Assembly: GCA_023443985.1 (NCBI GenBank) | Contig: JAEZSJ010000214.1 | Location: 1-6,002 of the forward strand | Source: Verrucomicrobiota bacterium | GTDB taxonomy: Bacteria; Verrucomicrobiota; Verrucomicrobiia; Opitutales; Opitutaceae | Direction of reading: 5' to 3' | DNA length: 6,002 nt | Shown: positions 1 to 5,638 of the stretch, in pieces | Layout: every line of letters starts with the position of its first letter | How positions within the stretch are numbered: position 1 is the first letter of the stretch | Program-made: the position numbers and the translations under genes | The notes under the pieces: generated by a model | Told to the model about the DNA's origin: nothing | The model's input: only the letters and a program-made list of their open reading frames with translations | The model's database searches: none

Positions 1-172
1 AGAGGGCGTACTCGGCGGCGAGCGGCGCGGGGGAGGCGTTGTCGAGGAGGACGAGTTCCCAGCGGGCGAAGTCGGCCTGTTGGCGGCGCAGGGCCTCGAG
101 CGTGCGCTCGAGGAAGAGGCGGCGCGGATTGTGGGTGCAGACGACGACGGAGAGTTCGTGGGTGGTCGGCAT
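1..172 (-). CDS. GT2 glycosyltransferase, N-terminal fragment (3' end outside window)
   Basis: Only the first 57 residues are in the window; the frame is still open at position 1. They begin with the opening strand of a GT-A fold, LSVVVCTHNPR (7-17). A helix rich in Leu and Arg follows, then WELVLLDNASPAPL (38-51), which aligns in position and style with the second strand and nucleotide-contacting Asp loop of GT2 enzymes (often IVVDNNSTD). The metal-binding DXD and the catalytic region would lie outside the window. The ATG at 172 is chosen because the first strand follows directly and because it sits 8 bp after the acetyltransferase stop. It is thus a second GT2 enzyme in the same operon, probably adding another sugar of the repeat or adaptor. 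Like its neighbours it has no Shine-Dalgarno-like sequence. Confidence 0.82.
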   Translation of the reverse strand, partial: MPTTHELSVVVCTHNPRRLFLERTLEALRRQQADFARWELVLLDNASPAPLAAEYAL

Positions 173-180
173 CGAGAAAA

Positions 181-786
181 TCAGGACAGGAACGGAACGG
201 AGGCGCGGCGGAACGTGTCGTCGCAGCGCACGGTCCCCACGACACGCGCGGGGTTGCCGGCGACGATCGCGCGGGCGGGCACGTCGCGCGTGACGACGGC
301 GCCGGCGCCGACGACCGCGTGGTCGCCGATGGTCACGCCGCGCAGGACGGTGGCGCGATTGCCCAGCCAGACGTTGCGGCCGATGGCGACCGGCGCGATG
401 GCGATCGGCGTGTCGGCGTGGACCGGGTGGAAATCGGTGTCGAGCACGGAGACCCATTCGCCGAGCAGGCAGTCCTCGCCGATCCGGATGGACTGCGCGG
501 CGGCGAGGGCGGCGCCGCGGTTGATGAACGTGCCTCGGCCGATGGCGAGGGTCGCGCCGGCCAGGGCGGTGAGGCGCACGGGATGGAGGCGGTTGTCGAT
601 CAACACATGGTCGGCGATCAGCACGTGTCCGCCGCCGGAGACGACGGGCTGGCCGCCGAGCAGGCGGAGGCTTCGGCCGATCTGCACGCCCGGCCGGCGG
701 CCGAACAGCCACACGCGCAGCGCCGCCGGCCAGCGGAACGGAGCCGTGGCGAGATGGAGGAGCGTGCGCGTGTGCGGGGCGGGCAT
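181..786 (-). CDS. left-handed beta-helix (hexapeptide repeat) O-acyltransferase, maltose-acetyltransferase-like
   Basis: The 201-residue product is a predicted cytoplasmic acetyl-CoA-dependent O-acetyltransferase of the WcaF/maltose/galactoside acetyltransferase class, most likely decorating a sugar of the glycan built by this operon. Imperfect [LIV]-G-x4 hexapeptides run from about residue 33 to 165: VQIGRS, LAIGRG, IRIGED, VAIGRN, VTIGDH and VVGAGAVVT. The typical C-terminal coil closure DVPARAIVAGNPARVVG follows (168-184). The loop VLDTDFHPVH (114-123) fits the position of the catalytic His of this family, probably His120. The first 32 residues are polar/basic with a short hydrophobic stretch and precede the helix. 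It starts 7 bp after the fusion gene stop and ends 8 bp before the next glycosyltransferase. Hexapeptide transferases are broad in substrate, so a serine or amino-sugar acyl role cannot be fully excluded; acetyl transfer to sugar is favoured by context. Confidence 0.9.
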   Translation of the reverse strand: MPAPHTRTLLHLATAPFRWPAALRVWLFGRRPGVQIGRSLRLLGGQPVVSGGGHVLIADHVLIDNRLHPVRLTALAGATLAIGRGTFINRGAALAAAQSIRIGEDCLLGEWVSVLDTDFHPVHADTPIAIAPVAIGRNVWLGNRATVLRGVTIGDHAVVGAGAVVTRDVPARAIVAGNPARVVGTVRCDDTFRRASVPFLS

Positions 787-793
787 GGGCGGC

Positions 794-2206
794 TCAACCG
801 GTGGCGGAATCGTAGACGCAGATGAGGCGTTCCTGGTTCTCGTCGGTGACGCGGAGCCAGTCGCGCGGCGGCCGGCCGAACCAGGTGAGGAGTTTGGCTT
901 CGTCGACGGGGTCCTGGAGGTGGTACCGGCACATGCCGGCGGGCCACCGGTAGGGGACCGAGGCGATGACGGTGCGGCCGGTGGCGAGCAGCTTGCGGGC
1001 GAAGGCGGCGGGATCGGCGAGGTGCTCGAGAACCTGGAGACAGAGGACGAGGTCGAAGCGACGGCCGGGATCGTAGGTGAAGAAATCGCCCTGTACGCCG
1101 GCCACTCCGGGAATCTCCGGTTTGAGCGCGATGTCGACGGCGGTCTTGTCGGGGATCCAGTCGAGGCGGCGCAGGAAGGCGGTGTTGCGCGGACCGACCT
1201 CGAGGACCGAGGCGGCGGCGGAGGCGTGCTCGGTGGCGAGGCGGTGCACCTCGAGGTAGTAGTTCATCCCGCGGCGGTGCTCCCAGTATTCCTCCGACGG
1301 GTGGCGAAGGAGGCGCGGCAGCACGAGGCGGGCGGCGCCGAGGTTGGCGCGATCGAAGGGGCGGTGGAGAAAGGCGCCGGCGAGGTGGCGCAGGGCGGCG
1401 CGGCGCTGGTGGTGCGCGGAGGCGTAGAGCGCCCACTCGCGGCGGGTGGCGGCGGGGTCGCGTTCGTGGAGGAGCGGCCGGACGGGCGGCGGCACGAACG
1501 GCACGCCCCGGCGCACGGCCGTGCGGCGGAGGATGCCCTCCTTCAGCGCCCGCTTCTCGGGGCCGTGGGTGAAGTTGGAGCTGCCCGGATGCAGGCGGTA
1601 GCGGAGAAGCGGCGACAAGAGGTTGGCGAGGCGGCCGACCTCGGCCAGGCGGAGGAAGATGTCGAGGTCCTGCGAGAAGGGCAGTTGCTCGTCATAGCCG
1701 CCGATGGCGAGCAGGGCGGCGCGGCGGAAGACGAGCGTGGGGTGGATCATCGCGCCGCCGTTGCCGGTGAGGAGTTCGCGGTCGATGGCCTCGTGGAGCG
1801 CGGGCGGATCGAAGCGGTTCACCGGCGCGCCGTGGTCGTCGATGCTGTGGACGGAGGTGCCGAGCGCGACGATGGCGGGATGCGACTCGAGGTAGCGGAG
1901 CTGCTGGGCGAGCCGGTCGGGCTCGGCGATGTCGTCGGCGTCCATGCGCGCGACGAACGGCGCGGTGGCGAGCGCGAGGCCGCGGTTGAGCGAGCGGGTG
2001 ATGCCGCGGTTCTCCTGATCGATGCAGTGCAGGCGCGGATCGGCGGCGGCGAGGGCGCGGCAGCGGCCGCCGCTGTCGTCGGTGGAGCCGTCGTTGATCA
2101 GGATGAGGCGGAAATCGGCGAACGTCTGCCGCTGGAGGCTGCGCACGGCGTCGTCGAGGTGGCGGCCGGCGTTGAACACCGGCAGGAGAATGTCAACGAG
2201 CGGCAT
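794..2206 (-). CDS. bifunctional GT2 glycosyltransferase - class I SAM-dependent methyltransferase fusion
   Basis: The 470-residue protein has two recognisable enzymes. Residues 1 to about 235 form a GT-A fold GT2 transferase. They show LLPVFNAG (7-14), ILINDGSTDDS (35-45), the metal/nucleotide-binding DADD at 89-92 within FVARMDADDIAEPDRL, and GYDEQLPFSQDLDIFLRL (170-187), where Asp180 is the likely catalytic base. Residues about 236-312 are an Arg/Ala/Leu-rich, mostly helical connector. Residues 315-470 are a compact Rossmann methyltransferase: motif I VLEVGPRN (334-341), acidic strand-2 end Asp358, QGDFF (372-376, Asp374), and FDLVLCLQVLEHLADP (384-399). Motif I lacks the usual second and third glycines, a variant seen in other methyltransferases. 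One product would both add a sugar and methylate the glycan or its sugar, inside the cytoplasm. It lies 7 bp upstream of the acetyltransferase gene. Domain calls are firm; substrate and whether both halves act on the same chain are inferred. Confidence 0.88.
   Translation of the reverse strand: MPLVDILLPVFNAGRHLDDAVRSLQRQTFADFRLILINDGSTDDSGGRCRALAAADPRLHCIDQENRGITRSLNRGLALATAPFVARMDADDIAEPDRLAQQLRYLESHPAIVALGTSVHSIDDHGAPVNRFDPPALHEAIDRELLTGNGGAMIHPTLVFRRAALLAIGGYDEQLPFSQDLDIFLRLAEVGRLANLLSPLLRYRLHPGSSNFTHGPEKRALKEGILRRTAVRRGVPFVPPPVRPLLHERDPAATRREWALYASAHHQRRAALRHLAGAFLHRPFDRANLGAARLVLPRLLRHPSEEYWEHRRGMNYYLEVHRLATEHASAAASVLEVGPRNTAFLRRLDWIPDKTAVDIALKPEIPGVAGVQGDFFTYDPGRRFDLVLCLQVLEHLADPAAFARKLLATGRTVIASVPYRWPAGMCRYHLQDPVDEAKLLTWFGRPPRDWLRVTDENQERLICVYDSATG
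2193..2206 (-). other. 14-bp overlap between the GT4 gene and the GT2-methyltransferase gene
   Basis: The ATG of the downstream gene (2206-2204) lies 11 bases inside the upstream reading frame, whose TGA is at 2195-2193. The two frames differ by one. No Shine-Dalgarno-like sequence precedes the internal ATG, so translational coupling is the likely mode. The start is supported because the GT2 fold begins immediately (VDILLPVFNAG from residue 4). Confidence 0.75.
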
Positions 2207-3458
2207 GGGCGTGGGTGCGGCCGGTCACGGCGGCGAGGAGCGGGCCGTAGCAGCGTGCGGGGGAGAAGCGGGCCAACGCGAGGTCGCGCGCATGGCGGGC
2301 GCGGGCGGCGCGGGCGGCCGGGTCGCGGAGGAGGGCGACGATCTGGGCGGCGAACGCGACCGGCGTGTCGGCCGGGGGCAGCGTCTCCGCGAGGAAGCCG
2401 AGGCCCTGGAGACCGGTGGAGGTGGTGACGACCGCCTTCCCGTGGGAGAGGCCCTCGAGCAGTTTGATCTTCACGCCGCCGCCGTGGTGGAGCGGCACGA
2501 GCACGACCGCGGCGGCGCCGTAATGGACATCCGGTGACTCGATGAAGCCGAGGTTCTCGACGCTCGGGTCGAGCCCGGTGAGCCCCTCGCCGACGCGGCC
2601 GCAGACGCGCAGGCGCGCGGCTGGGTGCTCGCGGAGCACGCGCGGCCAGACCTCGGCGAGCAACCACGCGAGGCCGGCGCGGTTCGAGGGGTTGCGGCTG
2701 CCGAGGTAGAGGCAGAGGTCCGGGTTCTCGGGGCCTGGGGCCTGCTCGGCGGTGACGGCCTTCGGCACGAGGATGATCCGCTCCGGCGGGATGAGCTCGG
2801 TGTAGGCCGCGTAGTCGTCGTCGGAGATGGCGACGATGTGGTCGGCGGCGGAGAGCATGGCGGCCTCGGTGCGCGCGGTGAGGTAGTCGAGGCAGCCGGG
2901 GGCAAGCAACGCGGCGGTGGAGCGGGCCTTCTGGTGCCAGACGTTGTGGCTGAGCATGATCGTCGTGGCGCCGTCGGCGACGGAGCAGGCGCTCCCCAGC
3001 CAGGGATAGTTGACGAGCAGGGCGGTGGGACGCAGGCGGCGGACGAGGCGGGCGACGAAGGCGAGCTCGGACCTGTCGAGCGGGCGGTACCAGCGGGGCA
3101 CGCCGGCGGGGATGCCCGCGAAGGGCACGATCTCGTCGGGGGCGGCGGGCTCGGGCTGCAGGCGGGACCCGAGGCGGCGGGCGGTACGGCCACCGAGGGG
3201 CAGGCGCTCCGGGAAGAAGTGTGTGCCGGCGAGCTCGATGCTGCGGCGGAAGTGGAGCCGGCAGACGGAGGCGAGCTCGGCGGGTGTGTGCCAGCGCCAG
3301 GCCCGGGCGACATCGCCGGGCTGGTCGAGCCAGGCCACGTGGCAGCGCACGCCGTGGTCGTTGAGGAAGCCCATCATCTCGTGGAGGAGGGCGCTGGCGC
3401 CGTCGTCCTGGGGACGCGGGCTGTGGCGGGTGACGAAGAGGGCAAGTGGGGTTGCCAT
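2193..3458 (-). CDS. GT4-type (GT-B fold) glycosyltransferase
   Basis: The 421-residue product is a predicted cytoplasmic glycosyltransferase of the GT1/GT4 superfamily, moving a sugar from a nucleotide-sugar donor to the growing glycan. Two Rossmann-like halves can be read. The N-terminal half starts with strand-like LALFVT (5-10) and includes LLVNYPWLG (147-155) and IMLSHNVWHQK (167-177). It closes with the HIVAISDDD hinge region (207-215) that often precedes the second domain. The C-terminal half begins near ILVPKAV (229-235), has LCLYLGSRNPSNRAGLAWLL (248-267), and carries the donor-site region VVLVPLHHGGGVKIKLLEGL (318-337) followed by SHGKAVVTTSTGLQGL. Glu335 corresponds to the second Glu of the classic EX7E motif; the first is Gly327, as in the GGG-K-LE subgroup of this family. 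The gene starts 15 bp after wzt and its last 14 bp overlap the next gene. Donor and linkage cannot be told from sequence. Confidence 0.88.
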   Translation of the reverse strand: MATPLALFVTRHSPRPQDDGASALLHEMMGFLNDHGVRCHVAWLDQPGDVARAWRWHTPAELASVCRLHFRRSIELAGTHFFPERLPLGGRTARRLGSRLQPEPAAPDEIVPFAGIPAGVPRWYRPLDRSELAFVARLVRRLRPTALLVNYPWLGSACSVADGATTIMLSHNVWHQKARSTAALLAPGCLDYLTARTEAAMLSAADHIVAISDDDYAAYTELIPPERIILVPKAVTAEQAPGPENPDLCLYLGSRNPSNRAGLAWLLAEVWPRVLREHPAARLRVCGRVGEGLTGLDPSVENLGFIESPDVHYGAAAVVLVPLHHGGGVKIKLLEGLSHGKAVVTTSTGLQGLGFLAETLPPADTPVAFAAQIVALLRDPAARAARARHARDLALARFSPARCYGPLLAAVTGRTHAHAAR

Positions 3459-3473
3459 CGGCGCGGGGCGGGG

Positions 3474-4718
3474 TCAGGCCGAACTGATCTCGAAGGCCGG
3501 TTCAATGCGGCACCCGCCGAACGCGCGGTCGCTCTCGTGGTCGTGCACGCTCGTGACGACCTCCCAGAGGGCCAGCGTGCCGATGTTGTCGTAGAAGTGG
3601 CGGCCGGAACCGAGCGCGGCGCTGATCTGGTAGACGCCCGGGTGCAGCGGGAGGCGGGGCAGCTCGAGGCGGATCCGGCTGGTGCCGGCGGGCAGGGTGA
3701 AGGTGCGGCCGCCGCCATCGGAGTCCAGGGTGAGGATACGCTGGCCGTCGACGGTGCGGAAGCCGAGGCCGATCATCGTCTGCTCGAGGGCCTCGCGCGC
3801 CTCGACGACGAACTCGACGGCGAAGGGCTGGTTGAAGCGCAGGCCGCCGGGGGAGAGGACGGCGACCTCCTTGAAGCGCGCGAGGCGGGCCTCGATGCCC
3901 GGGCTGCGTTTCGCGGCGGAGAGATCGAGCTTGAGCGGGGAGGCGCCGGAGCCCTGGGCGTAGTGCTCGATCGCGGTGTCGACGTCCAGCGGGCCGGTGG
4001 CGCGGCCGCCGTCGAGCAGGACGCAGCGTTTGCAGAGGCGGCGGATGGCCGTCATGTGGTGGCTGACGAAGAGGACGGTTCGTCCCGAACGTTCGGAGAC
4101 GTCTTGCATCTTGCCCAGGCATTTGCGCTGGAACTGCTGGTCGCCGACGGCGAGGACCTCGTCGACGATGAGGATGTCGGGCTCGAGGTGGGCGGCGACG
4201 GCGAAGGCGAGGCGGACGTACATGCCGCTCGAGTAGCGTTTGACGGGGGTGTCGAGGAACCGCTCGACCTCGGAGAAGGCGACGATCTCGTCGAACTTGC
4301 GGGCGACCTCGGCGCGGGTCATGCCGAGGATGGCGCCCTTGAGGAAGATGTTGTCGCGGCCGGAGAGCTCGGGGTGGAAGCCGGTGCCGACCTCGAGCAG
4401 GCTGCCGACGCGGCCGCGCAGGCGGATCTCGCCGGAGGTGGGCTCGGTGATGCGGGAGAGGACCTTGAGCAGGGTGCTCTTGCCGGCGCCGTTGCGGCCG
4501 ATGATGCCGAGGGCCTCGCCGGGCTGGACATCGAAGGTGATGTCGCGGAGGGCCCAGAAGTCGCGTTTGTCGTCGCGGCGGGCGACCGGTTTGCCGCCCG
4601 CAAGGGAGCGGCACCAGCGGCCGAACCGCTCCACATCGTCGCGCAGGGAAGTCATGCCGATGTGGCCGAGCCGATAGCGTTTGGAGATGTCGCGGACTTC
4701 GATGATGGGACGGGACAT
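3474..4718 (-). CDS. wzt: ABC polysaccharide exporter ATPase with C-terminal glycan-binding domain (Wzt family)
   Basis: The 414-residue product drives export of a finished polysaccharide through the adjacent Wzm permease. The nucleotide-binding domain shows Walker A GRNGAGKST (74-82), the ABC signature in YSSGM (162-166), Walker B ILIVDE (182-187), a D-loop around LAVGD (189-193) and the H-loop His at VSHH (218-221). Between strand 1 and Walker A lies the longer insertion (about 19-54) typical of polysaccharide and teichoic-acid exporters. The GSLLEVGTGFHPELSGRDN stretch (105-123) and VKRYSSGM are also subfamily marks. After residue about 275 comes a beta-rich region to the C-terminus, the position and size of a Wzt C-terminal domain. 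In E. coli O8/O9a that domain binds the modified non-reducing end of the glycan. Such exporters run about 400-450 residues with this tail and about 250 without it. The start is the ATG directly before the first beta-strand. The same frame is open far upstream, but that part is a shadow of wzm. Confidence 0.93.
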   Translation of the reverse strand: MSRPIIEVRDISKRYRLGHIGMTSLRDDVERFGRWCRSLAGGKPVARRDDKRDFWALRDITFDVQPGEALGIIGRNGAGKSTLLKVLSRITEPTSGEIRLRGRVGSLLEVGTGFHPELSGRDNIFLKGAILGMTRAEVARKFDEIVAFSEVERFLDTPVKRYSSGMYVRLAFAVAAHLEPDILIVDEVLAVGDQQFQRKCLGKMQDVSERSGRTVLFVSHHMTAIRRLCKRCVLLDGGRATGPLDVDTAIEHYAQGSGASPLKLDLSAAKRSPGIEARLARFKEVAVLSPGGLRFNQPFAVEFVVEAREALEQTMIGLGFRTVDGQRILTLDSDGGGRTFTLPAGTSRIRLELPRLPLHPGVYQISAALGSGRHFYDNIGTLALWEVVTSVHDHESDRAFGGCRIEPAFEISSA

Positions 4719-4771
4719 GCTGGGAGGAGGCGAGAGGCTGGAGGGTGAAGGGTGGACCGGCGGGGCGGGGC
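4719..4771. other. 53-bp wzm-wzt spacer, C-rich and G-poor on the transcript strand
   Basis: This is the only gap longer than 15 bp in the window. Counted on the minus (transcript) strand it holds 33 C, 8 G, 8 T and 4 A. The bases just before the wzt ATG are almost all pyrimidines and contain no Shine-Dalgarno-like run. No inverted repeat with a T-tract, and no plausible -35/-10 pair, was seen. It is best called an untranslated operon spacer. A role in Rho loading or S1-assisted initiation is possible but not shown. Confidence 0.6.
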
Positions 4772-5638
4772 CTAGACGGTGTCGACGAAGGTGCGGGCGG
4801 CGCGCTGGTAGGCGAAGATGCCGACGAGGAAGACGACGAGGGAGAGGACGACCGACTGCGCGTACTGGGCGGGGTCGACCTGGCCGACGCCGAGGAAGAG
4901 CTTCCGGGTCGCCTCGACGATGGAGGTCATGGGGTTGAGCTGGGCGACCCAGCGCCACTTCTCCGGCACGCGCGAGAGCGGGTAGATGATCGGCGTGGCA
5001 TACATCCAGAGCTGGATGATGAAGGCCTGGATGTGGTGAAGATCGCGATACTTGGCGGTGAGCGTCGAGAGGATGAGGCCCACGCCGAGGGCGAGCACCG
5101 CCATGTGCAGGACGATCGCGGGGAACGCGAGCCAGACCAGCGACGGGCCGGCGACGGCGGGATTGTGGGCAAACCAGTGCTCGCGGACGAAGAAGATGAA
5201 GAAGGTGATCAGCTGGATGCTGAGGGCGAGGAGGCAGGAGACGGCGAGGGCGAAGGGAGGGATCAGGCGGGGGAAGTAGACCTTCGAGAAGAGCGCGGCG
5301 GAGCCGGCGAGGGAGTTGCCCGTGGCGCCGAGCACGGCGGCGAAGTACGTCCAGCCCAGCATGCCGCAGAGGTAGAAGAGCATCGGGGGGACACCGTCGG
5401 TGGGCACGCCGATCACCTTGTTGAAGATCAGGGTGAACATGAGCGTGGTGATGAGCGGATTGAGGAAGAACCACGCGGGGCCGAGGATCGTCTGCTTGTA
5501 CTTGGCGGTGAAATCGCGGACCACCAGCTGGCGGAGGAGATCGCGGTACTCGATCAGGCCGCGCCAATCGAAGACGAACCAGGCGGTCGTGGGCTTGATG
5601 ATGATCTCGGTTTGCGAGGACGGAGGCATTGTGCTCAT
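4772..5638 (-). CDS. wzm: ABC-2 type polysaccharide export permease (Wzm family)
   Basis: This 288-residue protein is the usual length for the membrane subunit of a Wzm/Wzt polysaccharide exporter, which moves a finished undecaprenyl-linked glycan across the inner membrane. A cytoplasmic N-terminal region holds an amphipathic segment typical of the family (around DWRGLIEYRDLLRQLVVRDF, residues 24-43). It is followed by the conserved KYKQTILGPAWF stretch (47-57). About six hydrophobic segments can be read: roughly 52-73, 86-105, 127-151, 167-191, 203-220 and 261-277. The conserved cytoplasmic loop before the fifth contains the TAKYRDL motif (194-200), expected to contact the ATPase. TPIIYP (215-220) and LNPMTSIVEATR (234-245) are also family hallmarks. 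The start at 5638 is preferred over the in-frame ATG at 5629 because it overlaps the upstream stop codon as ATGA. The cognate ATPase gene follows after 53 bp. Family assignment is firm; the exact glycan is not knowable here. Confidence 0.93.
   Translation of the reverse strand: MSTMPPSSQTEIIIKPTTAWFVFDWRGLIEYRDLLRQLVVRDFTAKYKQTILGPAWFFLNPLITTLMFTLIFNKVIGVPTDGVPPMLFYLCGMLGWTYFAAVLGATGNSLAGSAALFSKVYFPRLIPPFALAVSCLLALSIQLITFFIFFVREHWFAHNPAVAGPSLVWLAFPAIVLHMAVLALGVGLILSTLTAKYRDLHHIQAFIIQLWMYATPIIYPLSRVPEKWRWVAQLNPMTSIVEATRKLFLGVGQVDPAQYAQSVVLSLVVFLVGIFAYQRAARTFVDTV
5635..5638 (-). other. ATGA stop-start overlap coupling the ligase-like gene to wzm
   Basis: On the minus strand the wzm ATG (5638-5636) shares bases with the TGA stop (5637-5635) of the upstream membrane-protein gene, giving the classic four-base ATGA arrangement. 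No Shine-Dalgarno-like sequence precedes the wzm start, so re-initiation by terminating ribosomes is a reasonable inference for how wzm is translated. Confidence 0.8.

Noticed and set aside
618..1436. Minus-strand open frame of 272 codons in another frame over the fusion gene and acetyltransferase
   Set aside because: It is an Arg/Pro/Ala-rich out-of-frame translation with no motifs. The overlapping frames encode clear methyltransferase and hexapeptide-repeat domains.
80..2428. Plus-strand open frame of 782 codons opposite the acetyltransferase, GT2-methyltransferase and GT4 genes
   Set aside because: It is antisense to three genes with clear family motifs, crosses their boundaries, and its translation is low-complexity Glu/Gly/Ala/Val-rich then Arg/Gly-rich with no recognisable domain. 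Long antisense frames are expected in GC-rich coding DNA.
2471..3313. Minus-strand open frame of 280 codons inside the GT4 gene
   Set aside because: The translation is a Ser/Pro/Ala low-complexity shadow; the GT4 frame explains the region.
3459..3473. GC-rich spacer after wzt considered as an intrinsic terminator
   Set aside because: At 15 bp, with no inverted repeat and no T-tract, it cannot form a classic terminator, and the next gene starts at once.
4085..4096. 12-bp perfect palindrome CCGAACGTTCGG
   Set aside because: It lies within conserved wzt coding sequence, does not extend further, and has no second copy or promoter context. It is too short to set apart from chance and could only be an incidental operator-like site.
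2625..4748. Plus-strand open frame of 707 codons opposite the GT4 gene and wzt
   Set aside because: It has the same shadow character: acidic, Ala/Gly-rich translation without a domain, fully antisense to genes with catalytic motifs.
5620..5629. Alternative wzm start at the in-frame ATG three codons downstream (5629)
   Set aside because: It is possible, but the ATG at 5638 overlaps the upstream stop as ATGA and neither start has a Shine-Dalgarno sequence, so the upstream start is preferred.
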